A stretch of 64,000 bases of DNA. Origin: Thalassotalea psychrophila (GTDB lineage: Bacteria > Pseudomonadota > Gammaproteobacteria > Enterobacterales > Alteromonadaceae). A program made the translations under genes and the position numbers. The notes under the pieces are model-generated. The model was not told where the DNA came from, made no database searches, and was given only the letters and a program-made list of their open reading frames with translations. Below, piece after piece: positions 10,850 through 19,260 of the stretch (its first letter is position 1; each line of letters starts with the position of its first letter). Location of the stretch: assembly GCF_031583595.1 (NCBI RefSeq), contig NZ_CP134145.1:3906001-3970000 (forward strand), read 5' to 3'.

Positions 10850-11479
10850 ATGTCTGATCTATCTACCGCTATTAAGCAAATTAAACAAATGTTAGCAATG
10901 CAAGATGCTATGAATACTCGTGTAAGTGATACATGGCGAGCAGACAACTACGAGTGGTATCGTGCCATTTGGGTTGAGTGTGCTGAAATGCTTGATCACC
11001 ACGGTTGGAAATGGTGGAAACATCAAGAGTGTGATGTACCCCAAGTACAATTAGAGCTTGTTGATATTTTTCACTTTGGTTTATCTTTACGCTTAATGAA
11101 AGAAAACAATGTCGACGCAATAGCTGAACAATTAGCGACTGAACTACAACAATCTGTTGAGCATACTGACTTTAAACTAGCGTTAGAAGATTTAGCTGCT
11201 GCAGCTGTTGCCAATAAAGATTTTGATGGCAAAAGCTTCACTGCCTGTATGTCATTGATGAAAATGGACTTAAATGAGTTGTTCCGTCAATATGTAGGTA
11301 AGAATACACTTAACTTCTTCCGTCAAGATTATGGCTACAAAGAAGGCACATACATCAAAATCTGGAATGGCAAAGAAGATAACGAAGTACTTGCTGATTT
11401 AGTAACATCTCTTGATACTACATCTGATGATTTCCAAAGCAACGTTTATAATGGCTTAAAAGCGGCCTACCCTGCATAA
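10850..11479 (+). CDS. dUTP diphosphatase, all-alpha dimeric type
   Basis: 209 residues of the all-alpha NTP pyrophosphatase superfamily (dUTPase_2), which hydrolyses dUTP to dUMP and pyrophosphate to keep uracil out of DNA. The metal-binding helices are ECAEMLDHHGWKWWK and QVQLELVDIFHF; the second carries the paired acidic residues (ELVD). This is not the trimeric beta-sheet Dut of E. coli. The late KIWNGKEDNE segment is usual for the family. The start ATG 10850 is preceded by TTAGGGCC. It is monocistronic, with a terminator at 11502. Confidence 0.9.
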   Translation: MSDLSTAIKQIKQMLAMQDAMNTRVSDTWRADNYEWYRAIWVECAEMLDHHGWKWWKHQECDVPQVQLELVDIFHFGLSLRLMKENNVDAIAEQLATELQQSVEHTDFKLALEDLAAAAVANKDFDGKSFTACMSLMKMDLNELFRQYVGKNTLNFFRQDYGYKEGTYIKIWNGKEDNEVLADLVTSLDTTSDDFQSNVYNGLKAAYPA

Positions 11480-11501
11480 ACAGGCTTTATCATTTGTTAT
11501 T

Positions 11502-11527
11502 AAAACGGGGTAAATATTCCCCGTTTT
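11502..11527 (+). terminator. Intrinsic terminator after the dUTPase gene
   Basis: AAAACGGGG, loop TAAATATT, CCCCGTTTTG: a 9-bp stem 22 nt after the stop. The T tract is interrupted by G. Confidence 0.8.
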
Positions 11528-11738
11528 GTTTGAAAAAAAACTGTGATTTTTATACCAATAGGGTGCTATTAAACTCACAGGACCTAAGAAATTAAAGCTG
11601 TTCTATGGTGATAACTCTTTCTCGCCGGCATCAAAATAAGTTACTGCTATTATCTAAAAAGTCGCGGATATTCGTATTATTTAATGACTAAACGGGTATA
11701 ATTGCCACCATAAAATATCAGTTAAAAAGAGTATCGTT

Positions 11739-12449
11739 ATGAAAGCAGGCATCATTGGCGCTATGGAGCCAGAAGTTGCAATTTTAAAAGCCAAACTAGA
11801 GAATTTTGCCGAGCACCAACATGCCGGTTACAACTTCTTTACCGGCAACATTGATGGTACTGAAGTAGTACTGGTGCAATCAGGTATTGGTAAAGTTGCC
11901 TCAGCATTAGCTACAGTATTAATGATTGAAAAATTTTCACCAGATTACATAGTCAATACTGGCTCTGCCGGTGGCTTTGAGCAATCACTTAAAGTTGGTG
12001 ACATTGTGATCAGCTCTGAAGTTAGACATCATGACGCTGATGTAACAGCATTCGGTTATGAAATTGGCCAACTACCAGGCATGCCTGCCGCATTTTTACC
12101 GCATCCTACTCTAGTAACAGCTGCGCAAGCAGGTATAGATAAACTTGTGGGTATTAAAACTTTAACTGGTCTTATTACCACTGGTGACACATTCATGACT
12201 AAAGATGATGATATTGCCAAAGCCCGTGCTAATTTCCCTACGATGGCAGCAGTTGAAATGGAAGGTGCAGCAATCGCTCAAACATGCCATCAATTCAATG
12301 TGCCATTTGTAGTAATTCGTTCAATGAGCGATATTGCTGGTAAAGAGTCCCCTACATCATTTGAAGAATACCTAGAAACCGCATCAGTCAATTCTTCTGA
12401 ATTAGTGATGAACATGCTTACTGAATTAAAAACTAAATCATTAAATTAA
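11739..12449 (+). CDS. mtnN: 5'-methylthioadenosine/S-adenosylhomocysteine nucleosidase
   Basis: A 236-residue cytoplasmic enzyme that cleaves adenine from methylthioadenosine and S-adenosylhomocysteine, in methionine salvage and the autoinducer-2 route. The N-terminus MKAGIIGAMEPEV is the classic start of this family. NTGSAGGF binds the ribosyl group, VEMEGAAI holds the catalytic/ribose-binding glutamate, and RSMSDIAG carries the catalytic aspartate. Full family length. AAGAG lies a few bases before ATG 11739. A strong terminator at 12473 closes the unit. Confidence 0.96.
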   Translation: MKAGIIGAMEPEVAILKAKLENFAEHQHAGYNFFTGNIDGTEVVLVQSGIGKVASALATVLMIEKFSPDYIVNTGSAGGFEQSLKVGDIVISSEVRHHDADVTAFGYEIGQLPGMPAAFLPHPTLVTAAQAGIDKLVGIKTLTGLITTGDTFMTKDDDIAKARANFPTMAAVEMEGAAIAQTCHQFNVPFVVIRSMSDIAGKESPTSFEEYLETASVNSSELVMNMLTELKTKSLN

Positions 12450-12472
12450 AACGATATTTAAGTAATTAAAAT

Positions 12473-12505
12473 AAAATCCTGATTTATAATGTCAGGATTT
12501 TTTTT
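12473..12505 (+). terminator. Intrinsic terminator of mtnN
   Basis: AAAATCCTGA, loop TTTATAATG, TCAGGATTTTTTTT: an 8-9 bp stem with a run of eight T. Confidence 0.9.
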
Positions 12506-12567
12506 GCTTTTATAATCAAAATTAAATGCTACTATTTGTTTAACGTTATTAAAAATAGAGAATTTTC

Positions 12568-12990
12568 GTGTTTCGATACCTTGTTATTATCTCTTTAACT
12601 ATATTGACAGTCGCTTGTGGTAACTTTGGAAAATTTGAAAAGCCACCAAAGGTCAAGGCACACTTAAGCTCTGAAGTTAGCCAACAACAACTATTAGACA
12701 TGCAAAGCAGTAATGAACATTTTTTGCTACTTGATGTACGTAGTTCAGAAGAGTTTTCAGATGGTCATATTCCAGATGCTCTAAATATTGCTCATACAGA
12801 GTTAGTCACTAACCTCAATAATCTTTTTACTTTCAAAGACAAAAACATCGTCGTTTACTGTCGTTCTGGTCGACGTGCAGGAATAGCAATAGATATATTA
12901 AAAGAAAATGGCTTCAAGCATGTTAGCCATTTAACTGGCGATATGAATGCTTGGCAAGCAGCTAACATGACAGTTAAGACAGAGCACTAA
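12568..12990 (+). CDS. Rhodanese-like lipoprotein
   Basis: 140 residues. It starts at GTG 12568 and has a lipoprotein signal MFRYLVIISLTILTVAC (lipobox LTVAC, Cys17), so the protein should be tethered in the periplasm. Residues 38-135 form one rhodanese domain: LLDVRSSEEFSDGHIPDA is the typical first part, and VVYCRSGRRAG is the active-site loop with the catalytic Cys98. Single-domain rhodaneses transfer sulfane sulfur or act as thiol carriers; the partner is unknown. The TRIC-type channel gene begins 2 nt after the stop, so they form an operon. Confidence 0.9.
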   Translation: MFRYLVIISLTILTVACGNFGKFEKPPKVKAHLSSEVSQQQLLDMQSSNEHFLLLDVRSSEEFSDGHIPDALNIAHTELVTNLNNLFTFKDKNIVVYCRSGRRAGIAIDILKENGFKHVSHLTGDMNAWQAANMTVKTEH

Positions 12991-12992
12991 CA

Positions 12993-13640
12993 ATGGATGA
13001 TATTGCTAGCCCTATCAGTACCTTTATCTATTTTGCCGACATATTTGGTGTCATTGTTTTTGCTTTATCAGGTGCGCTAATGGCGGGCAGATATAGACTT
13101 GATCCATTTGGAGTTATGGTATTGGCTGCTGTAACAGCAGTTGGTGGTGGCACAATTCGCGACATAATCTTAGGAGCACCAATATTTTGGACTGTGCAAA
13201 ATGAATATGTTGCCATAATTTTTGTGACTTCATTATTAACTATTTTGCTGATCAGGCAGCCGAAACTTGTGCCAAAACGATTTATGCACGTTGCCGATGC
13301 CTTTGGCTTAGCATTATTTGCCGTACTCGGTACGCATAAAGCATTAAGTTATGAGCAAACCATTCTGACTTCAGTGATTATGGGCACTATAACCGGTGTT
13401 GCCGGCGGTATGATCCGCGACATTATTTGTAATCGAATACCACTTATTTTACGAAAAGAGATTTATGCTCTAGCCGCCATGCTAGGTAGCTTTTTATTCG
13501 TAGGGTTTACTTACGTAGGCCTATCGGAGCCTATCGCTGGATCTTTGGCAATGGTAGGTGCATTATCTTTGCGCTTAGCTGGGATTTATTGGAAAGTGTC
13601 ATTACCGGCGTTTCATTTTGATGATGAATTGAAAGACTAG
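12993..13640 (+). CDS. TRIC-type cation channel family protein (UPF0126, YicG/YadS)
   Basis: A 215-residue inner-membrane protein with about seven hydrophobic segments. It shows the duplicated UPF0126/TRIC motifs: GALMAGRYRLDPFGVMVLA followed by VGGGTIRDIILG in the first half, and GVAGGMIRDIICNRIP in the second. Bacterial TRIC homologues form trimeric potassium-permeable channels; the glycine-rich GGGTIRD and GGMIRD turns line the pore. It is expressed with the upstream rhodanese lipoprotein (2-nt gap). The MITE-like element begins 33 nt after the stop, and no separate terminator is visible, so the element may end transcription here. Confidence 0.93.
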   Translation: MDDIASPISTFIYFADIFGVIVFALSGALMAGRYRLDPFGVMVLAAVTAVGGGTIRDIILGAPIFWTVQNEYVAIIFVTSLLTILLIRQPKLVPKRFMHVADAFGLALFAVLGTHKALSYEQTILTSVIMGTITGVAGGMIRDIICNRIPLILRKEIYALAAMLGSFLFVGFTYVGLSEPIAGSLAMVGALSLRLAGIYWKVSLPAFHFDDELKD

Positions 13641-13672
13641 ATAGCCTTTCAATTATTGATTGGTATGCTTTT

Positions 13673-13834
13673 ATACCAAGTCCATTAATTATTTGTTCAT
13701 TTTTACTGGTTAAAAAAAATAACTACTGCGTTATAAAATCTTTAAGTAGAATAGCTACTTATAAAATTTTATGCCTTGTATTTATCCATTTTTCCTCACT
13801 AAAAAGCAGCTCCCATAATTAATGGAATTGGTAT
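13673..13834. mobile_element. MITE-like element with 20-bp terminal inverted repeats
   Basis: The left end ATACCAAGTCCATTAATTAT (13673-13692) and right end ATAATTAATGGAATTGGTAT (13815-13834) are inverted repeats matching at 19 of 20 positions. The 162-bp element is imperfectly self-complementary throughout, with its centre at the hairpin AAGTAG-aatag-CTACTT (13744-13760). It has no coding capacity. The right end overlaps the stop codon of the rraB-like gene by one base. It sits between two convergent genes and would fold into a long hairpin in either transcript. Confidence 0.7.
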
Positions 13835-14175
13835 TAGTCGTCTTGTTGGACACCCCAACCATCATTATAGCCGTTATATTTATTCGCTAACTTTTCGAAT
13901 TTTTCTTCCATTGCCACGATATTTTCGTAACTTGGTAGCATTTCTACTTGGCAATCCACATCCCAGATATTTGGTGTTTGATCAGGGTGAACTTTAACCG
14001 TAGCATTCATATCACTACTAAGCACAAATTCAGCTAACGCTCTTGCGTCTTTTTCTTGTTCAAACAGTTGGAAAAATTCAACGGTAAGTGGCTTGCTAAG
14101 ATCAATACCTGCATCTTGCATTTCGGCTAAGACTAAACCGTTTTCATCGTTTGGAAATGTCATTAAATTGCTCAT
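13834..14175 (-). CDS. rraB: RraB family protein (ribonuclease E inhibitor-like)
   Basis: 113 residues. The C-terminal part (MEEKFEKLANKYNGYNDGWG) matches RraB, the acidic protein that binds RNase E and modulates RNA decay; E. coli RraB has an equivalent LAEKFDVEYDGWG. The protein is acidic and cytoplasmic with no signal peptide. It is shorter than E. coli RraB (about 138 residues) and lacks its long acidic tail after DGWG. The stop codon TAA shares its last base with the right end of the MITE-like element, so the element may have cut off or replaced an original tail. Assignment rests on the C-terminal match; the N-terminal half is more diverged. Confidence 0.75.
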   Translation of the reverse strand: MSNLMTFPNDENGLVLAEMQDAGIDLSKPLTVEFFQLFEQEKDARALAEFVLSSDMNATVKVHPDQTPNIWDVDCQVEMLPSYENIVAMEEKFEKLANKYNGYNDGWGVQQDD

Positions 14176-14244
14176 TAAGCTGATATATTAGCGCTATTAT
14201 AGCGCTCTATATTATTTATTAGAAATTAAATATACTGATTGGTA

Positions 14245-14802
14245 TTACTGCTTAATTTCAGGAGGAAACTGAGACAAAATTAACTGTACGGCTTCAATCG
14301 TCTCTTGTTGATTTTCTTCGCTGGTATCTTCAGGATCTAAATCTAATTTTGTATAGCCTCTAAATATTGAACGTTTTTTGTCACTGTCCAATACATCCAA
14401 TACCAACATAGATGTACGTATATCTTTGTTCAATACAGCCTGTTCATTTTGACTACAACCTAAGCATGCTTTCACGCCTTTATTGTACTTCTTTAATTCA
14501 CTTAAACTATTACCCACTAGAAAGTAACTAATGATCACATCAGCTTGTTCAAATTGTGTATAACTAAAATTCTGCAGTTCCATTTGCTTTTCAACAGCAA
14601 GTTCAATGCGGTTACGTTGAAAATCACTCATCTCTTGCAGTTCGGTAAATTTAGACTCTCGAGGAAACAAACTGTAGGTTTTCACAACAGTAAAATCAAA
14701 TTCATCATTAAAGCTGGTTTCAGTGCTCGTAGAGCAACCAGTAATGAATAAAACACTGCAAAAGAAGCTGGTCACTAAGATTATTTTTTTTATTGTTAGC
14801 AT
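14245..14802 (-). CDS. DUF4136-type lipoprotein
   Basis: A predicted outer-membrane lipoprotein. I place the start at the second Met (MLTIKKIILVTSF, 14802) because it puts a basic n-region just before the hydrophobic stretch; an upstream ATG at 14814 is also possible. The lipobox FITGC is followed by STSTETSFNDEF. The rest (TVVKTYSLFP, a long helix, then DVIISYFLVG and a late FRGYTKLDL) fits DUF4136 lipoproteins, whose function is unknown. It has four cysteines besides the lipid-attached one or near it, including an unusual ACLGCS pair. Single gene, minus strand, with no clear terminator of its own. Confidence 0.75.
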   Translation of the reverse strand: MLTIKKIILVTSFFCSVLFITGCSTSTETSFNDEFDFTVVKTYSLFPRESKFTELQEMSDFQRNRIELAVEKQMELQNFSYTQFEQADVIISYFLVGNSLSELKKYNKGVKACLGCSQNEQAVLNKDIRTSMLVLDVLDSDKKRSIFRGYTKLDLDPEDTSEENQQETIEAVQLILSQFPPEIKQ

Positions 14803-14865
14803 GAAGTTAGCCATTAAGAATGATATAAATATGAAACACTAAGTTTACTTTACGTGAAAAGTAGA

Positions 14866-14892
14866 TAAAAACAAGCCAGTGCTAACACTGGC
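14866..14892 (-). terminator. Intrinsic terminator of tyrS
   Basis: On the minus strand: GCCAGTG-TTAG-CACTGGC followed by TTGTTTTT. A 7-bp GC-rich stem with tetraloop, 25 nt after the tyrS stop. Confidence 0.9.
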
Positions 14893-14917
14893 TGGAATTA
14901 TTTAGAATATTAATGAT

Positions 14918-16117
14918 TTAGCTAAGCGTTACTTTGGCAAATTTACGTTTACCGATTTGATAAACAGCTGTTGTACCGGCCAGACACTGCAATTTATTGT
15001 CAGAAACTTTGTCACCATCAATTTTAACTGCACCTTGTTTGATCATACGCATAGCCTCTGATGTACTCACGGCTAAACCTGCATCTTTAAGTAAATTAGC
15101 AATACCAATTGCGCCATCAACCGTTGCTAAAGTTTTTTCATCAATTTCATCAGGCATTGCACCTTTTTGAAAACGGTTAATAAACTCTTGATGGGCAGCT
15201 TGTGCAGCGTCTTCGTTATGGAAACGAGCAATTAGCTCTTTCGCCAATTCAATTTTCACATCGCGAGGATTTGAACCTTGTGCAATGTTGTCCTTATACG
15301 ATTGAATTTCACTTAATGGTTTAAAGCTAAGTAAATCGTAGTAGCGCCACATTAATACATCAGAAATTGACATGATTTTACCAAACATTTCTGTTGGAGA
15401 ATCTGTGATACCAATGTAATTACCTAATGATTTCGACATTTTTTGTATGCCATCTAGGCCTTCAAGTAATGGCATCATTAATACGGTTTGTGGTCGTTGC
15501 CCTTCACCTTTTTGCAATTCACGACCCATCAATAAGTTAAACTTTTGATCGGTTCCGCCAAGTTCTACATCAGACTCTAAAGCAACTGAATCCCAACCTT
15601 GTACCAATGGGTACATGAATTCGTGAATTGCAATCGATTGACCTTCTTTAAAACGCTTCTTAAAATCATCACGCTCCATCATACGCGCAACAGTTTGACG
15701 TGAAGCTAGCTTTAACATGCCTGCAGAGCCTAACTTATCCATCCAAGTAGAATTAAATTCAACACGGGTTTTAGCAGGATCTAGAATTTTAAATACTTGC
15801 TCTTTGTATGTTTCAGCATTCGCTAAAACATCAGCTTCAGTTAACGGCTTACGAGTAACATTTTTTCCAGTAGGATCACCAATCAAGCCAGTAAAGTCAC
15901 CAATAAGGAAAATAACTTCATGACCTAATTGCTGAAACTGACGCATTTTATTGATCAACACGGTATGACCCAAATGTAAATCTGGTGCCGTTGGATCAAA
16001 ACCCGCTTTAATTTTTAATGGCTTGCCTGTTTTTAACTTTGCTAGCAATTCATCTTCAAGCAAGATTTCTTCTGCGCCACGTTTGATTTCCTCAAACGCT
16101 TGCTCAATATCGGTCAT
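14918..16117 (-). CDS. tyrS: Tyrosyl-tRNA synthetase
   Basis: The 399-residue class Ic enzyme charges tRNA-Tyr. The HIGH-type motif HLGH is at about 48-51 ([14 protein letters not shown]) and KMSKS at about 230 ([12 protein letters not shown]). A C-terminal S4-like RNA-binding domain follows ([13 protein letters not shown]). The sequence and length are of the TyrZ-like branch (HLGH, no long insert) rather than the E. coli TyrS branch. AAGGCG precedes the ATG at 16117. The gene is divergent from mepM with about 190 bp between the likely starts. Confidence 0.96.
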   Translation of the reverse strand: MTDIEQAFEEIKRGAEEILLEDELLAKLKTGKPLKIKAGFDPTAPDLHLGHTVLINKMRQFQQLGHEVIFLIGDFTGLIGDPTGKNVTRKPLTEADVLANAETYKEQVFKILDPAKTRVEFNSTWMDKLGSAGMLKLASRQTVARMMERDDFKKRFKEGQSIAIHEFMYPLVQGWDSVALESDVELGGTDQKFNLLMGRELQKGEGQRPQTVLMMPLLEGLDGIQKMSKSLGNYIGITDSPTEMFGKIMSISDVLMWRYYDLLSFKPLSEIQSYKDNIAQGSNPRDVKIELAKELIARFHNEDAAQAAHQEFINRFQKGAMPDEIDEKTLATVDGAIGIANLLKDAGLAVSTSEAMRMIKQGAVKIDGDKVSDNKLQCLAGTTAVYQIGKRKFAKVTLS

Positions 16118-16231
16118 TTATTTCGCCTTTTAGTAATTCATCTACCCAATGTTTAGTTCAAGAACGCAGGGTTATTTTAATCTTAATGTTCGAATTCTAC
16201 TGCAAATATACGGCTTGTGGGAACCCTAGGG

Positions 16232-16261
16232 TTGTGAGTTTTTTAATTTTTTTGGTATAGT
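16232..16261 (+). promoter_or_regulatory. Candidate promoter of mepM-anmK
   Basis: TTGTGA (16232-16237), an 18-nt spacer, then TATAGT (16256-16261). A transcript would begin near 16268, downstream of the in-frame TTG at 16263, which argues for a later mepM start. Confidence 0.4.
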
Positions 16262-16307
16262 ATTGTTAGCAAAGTTATCGACAACCACCTTATATAGCAG
16301 TAAAGCA

Positions 16308-17639
16308 TTGATTAAATTAAAAAATATATTCTTAGAGCTCCCTAAAAAACATCAGCTGATGATCAGTTGCTGCAGCTTATTTTTATTAGTTTTAATAGTT
16401 TTTCCTTCAGAGAAAGCTTCAGCTAGCCGAAATAGTCAAAATCCAGCAATTAAAGTGGGCAAAACTTACGCATTAGAAATTCCTGAAGAAACTCAAGTTG
16501 CTCTTAAAAAAGCGGAACATAACAAACCTGATCCAATTTCGTGGCAAACAGCTACGGTAAAAAGTGGTGATTCTTTAGGTAAAATTTTTAAACGCTTTGG
16601 TTTTAGCGCGGCAACAACACATGCGGTTGATAAAACTGAAGGCGGTAAGTCATTACGCAAACTTAAAGTTGGCGATGAAATTCAAATCGCCAGTAATGAT
16701 GATGGTGAACTGTTAAAAGTAAAATACAAAAAATCAATAACTGAAACGTTAATGGTTACTCGTACTGATGATAGTTTTGAAAGTAGTGTTGATGAAAAAC
16801 AAATTGAAACTCGTATTGGTTATGCACAAGCAACTATCAAAAGTAGCTTTTGGAATGCAGCCTTAAACGCCGGCATGAGCAATAATCAAATAATGAACCT
16901 AGCGAATATATTTGGTTGGGATGTCGATTTTGCCTTAGACATTCGCGAAGGTGACACTTTCAGTGTGATGTATGAAGATCAATATGTTGATGGCGATTTT
17001 GTTGGCCATGGTAATATCTTAGCCGCTGAATTCATTAACCAAGATGAAGCTTTTAAAGCAGTTCGTTTCAAAGATGGTGAATACTACGCTGAAAATGGCG
17101 ACAGTATGCGTAAATCGTTTTTACGAGCACCTGTTAGTTTTCAATACATCAGTTCAAGTTTTAAACCTAAACGTTATCACCCAATTCTTAAACGTGTAAA
17201 AGCTCATAATGGCGTAGATTACCGTGCACCTACGGGTACTCCAGTTAAAGCTGCAGGTAACGGCCGTGTAATAGCCGCTACTTATAATAAATACAATGGT
17301 AACTATGTATTTATTCAACATGCCAACAGCATAGTGACTAAATACCTACACTTTTCTAAACGAGCGGTTAAAAAAGGTGCAAGAGTTAAACAAGGTCAAG
17401 TAATTGGTTATGTTGGCTCTACGGGTTTATCACAAGCACCACATTTACATTACGAATTTTTGTTAAACGGTGTTCACCGTAATCCACGTACAGTAAAATT
17501 ACCTGATGCTGAGCCGATTAATAAAAAATATAAAGCTGAATTTGCCGTGGTCGCAAAACAAGCTTTATTAGAATTAGAAAACTCTAAACAAACATTAATT
17601 GCAGCCACCGATGATGTGCAGCAAGGTGTTAGTGAGTAG
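16308..17639 (+). CDS. mepM: Peptidoglycan DD-endopeptidase of the M23 family, MepM-like
   Basis: A murein hydrolase cleaving the D-Ala-mDAP crosslinks that must open for cell-wall growth. In order: a short basic N-terminus, one membrane anchor (ISCCSLFLLVLIVF), an OapA/LysM-like domain (TVKSGDSLGKIFKRFGF), a middle domain, and a C-terminal M23 zinc peptidase with HNGVDYRAP (first His and Asp ligands) and HLHYEFLLNG (catalytic and third ligand). The start is uncertain: TTG 16263 lies above the predicted transcription start, while TTG 16308 gives ALIKLKN then the anchor; neither has a strong ribosome binding site. The stop overlaps the anmK start. Confidence 0.9.
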   Translation: MIKLKNIFLELPKKHQLMISCCSLFLLVLIVFPSEKASASRNSQNPAIKVGKTYALEIPEETQVALKKAEHNKPDPISWQTATVKSGDSLGKIFKRFGFSAATTHAVDKTEGGKSLRKLKVGDEIQIASNDDGELLKVKYKKSITETLMVTRTDDSFESSVDEKQIETRIGYAQATIKSSFWNAALNAGMSNNQIMNLANIFGWDVDFALDIREGDTFSVMYEDQYVDGDFVGHGNILAAEFINQDEAFKAVRFKDGEYYAENGDSMRKSFLRAPVSFQYISSSFKPKRYHPILKRVKAHNGVDYRAPTGTPVKAAGNGRVIAATYNKYNGNYVFIQHANSIVTKYLHFSKRAVKKGARVKQGQVIGYVGSTGLSQAPHLHYEFLLNGVHRNPRTVKLPDAEPINKKYKAEFAVVAKQALLELENSKQTLIAATDDVQQGVSE

Positions 17640-18759
17640 CTCTGATAATGGCCAATATTACATTGGTATTATGTCAGGAACCAGTGCCGATGGAATTGAT
17701 TTGGCACTGGTGCAATTCGAAGAAAATAGCCACCACTTAGTCGCTTCTTACTTTCAAGCGTACAATAAAACTACCCAAAATCTGATCACCTCATTATATA
17801 CGCCAAGTGATAATGAGATTGATCGTATGGGCGAGCTAGATAAACTATTAGCCAAAGAGTTTGCCTCGGCAATCAATGCCTTCTTGATTCAACAAAATTT
17901 ATCGAGTGCAAGTATTATAGCAATTGGAAATCATGGTCAAACTATTAGACACCGACCCACATCCAACGCACCATTCACTCTTCAAATAGGCTGTAATCAA
18001 ACCTTAGCCTGTTTAACCGGAATTAGAGTCATTGGTAAGTTTAGAGATAAAGACATTGCTCTTGGCGGTCAGGGCGCGCCATTGGTTCCTGCTTTTCATA
18101 AGGCACTTTTTTCTGCAACTAAACGTAATGTTTGCGCAGTAAACATTGGCGGTATTAGTAACATTACTTTTTTACCAAAAGATCATAAACAAAATATTTG
18201 TGGCTTTGATACTGGTCCAGGTAATGCACTACTTGATGACTGGTACCGAAAGCATCATGAAGATTGTCCACATGGCATTGATATTGACGGTAAATGGGGG
18301 TTAACGGGCAAAGTAAATAAGCAGTTATTAACTAACATGTTGGATGATCCTTACTTTTCTATGCCAACACCTAAAAGCACTGGTAGAGAATACTTTCATT
18401 TAGATTGGCTAAAAACTATTAACCATATTGATCAGGTATCGCCTGCGGACGTCCAGGCAACACTACTTGCTTTAACTTGTAAAAGCATTGCCCATGACTT
18501 AGATAAATTATGCTCAAACGCTGAGGTAATTCTATGTGGTGGCGGAGCTAATAACCCAGAATTAGTCAAGCAACTAAAAAAATTATTACCTGAACATTGT
18601 ATTACCACTGCAGAAAAAAAAGGCGTTGATAACGACAGTTTAGAAGCACTAGTTTTTGCATGGCTGGCTTTCGCTTTTGACAATAAGATTCCCGGAAATC
18701 TGCCTGAAGTAACGGGAGCAAAATCAAACTGTATTTTAGGTATCAGTTTTACTCCTTAA
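17632..18759 (+). CDS. anmK: Anhydro-N-acetylmuramic acid kinase
   Basis: A cytoplasmic murein-recycling enzyme that opens and phosphorylates 1,6-anhydro-MurNAc to MurNAc-6-phosphate. GIMSGTSADGIDLALV is the ATP-binding start of the family; GFDTGPGNALLDDW and LCGGGANNPEL are further nucleotide- and sugar-binding motifs. I choose GTG 17632 (AAGG 6-7 nt before it), which overlaps the mepM stop as GTGAGTAG and yields a protein of about 375 residues; an ATG at 17599 further inside mepM is in frame but has no site. The overlap couples production of the hydrolase that releases wall material with recycling of that material. Confidence 0.93.
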   Translation: MSSSDNGQYYIGIMSGTSADGIDLALVQFEENSHHLVASYFQAYNKTTQNLITSLYTPSDNEIDRMGELDKLLAKEFASAINAFLIQQNLSSASIIAIGNHGQTIRHRPTSNAPFTLQIGCNQTLACLTGIRVIGKFRDKDIALGGQGAPLVPAFHKALFSATKRNVCAVNIGGISNITFLPKDHKQNICGFDTGPGNALLDDWYRKHHEDCPHGIDIDGKWGLTGKVNKQLLTNMLDDPYFSMPTPKSTGREYFHLDWLKTINHIDQVSPADVQATLLALTCKSIAHDLDKLCSNAEVILCGGGANNPELVKQLKKLLPEHCITTAEKKGVDNDSLEALVFAWLAFAFDNKIPGNLPEVTGAKSNCILGISFTP

Positions 18760-18944
18760 CTAACGATAAAAATTTTCTAAGAAATATTACTTAGCTTTAG
18801 TAACCCGTATGATTTCCAAGCTTCGCACGCAGCAATTTACAAACATCCATTTAACATTTGAACTAAACCAGCCCTGAATTGTCTATATTTTGTACAGCAC
18901 TATTTACCCGAATAGCTCATTACAATTCATCAAAAGGGGGATTT

Positions 18945-19136
18945 ATGGATTTAGACAAAGTACGCATCGGCATGGTATGTGGCACACATAAAGGCAGCGG
19001 CACAGTAACCTGGGTTGATGGAGCTACACAAACGGTTTATTTAAGCGACTTAGTCGATAACCACAACATCGAAGTTGGTATTGAAGAAATTATTGACGAT
19101 CCTCAAATTCACAACCATGACGATTTTTATTACTAA
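18945..19136 (+). CDS. Small conserved-looking protein of unknown function
   Basis: A 63-residue cytoplasmic protein starting MDLDKVRIGM, with a very strong ribosome binding site (AGGGGG, 18935-18940). It is acidic, with KGSGTVTWVD and two IE/DD clusters, and ends in a His/Asp/Tyr-rich tail (NHDDFYY). The pattern of short strands resembles a small beta-barrel (KOW or SH3-like), but this is inference. I do not recognise the family. An upstream in-frame ATG at 18879 exists but lacks a site. It stands between anmK and the ABC exporter, same strand, as its own unit. Confidence 0.75.
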   Translation: MDLDKVRIGMVCGTHKGSGTVTWVDGATQTVYLSDLVDNHNIEVGIEEIIDDPQIHNHDDFYY

Positions 19137-19260
19137 CCTTCCATAATCACTATTAGATTACCTCCGGCTAATAAAAAGTAGCCGGACTGCAATTTCTTAT
19201 ATCTCAATCACCTACGATTAGCTATTATCAAAATACAATAACTTATTAGTGATCGTAACT

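Noticed and set aside
11540..11738. ATACCAAT at 11551 considered as another MITE copy upstream of mtnN
   Set aside because: Only the first 8 bases match and no inverted partner end was found.
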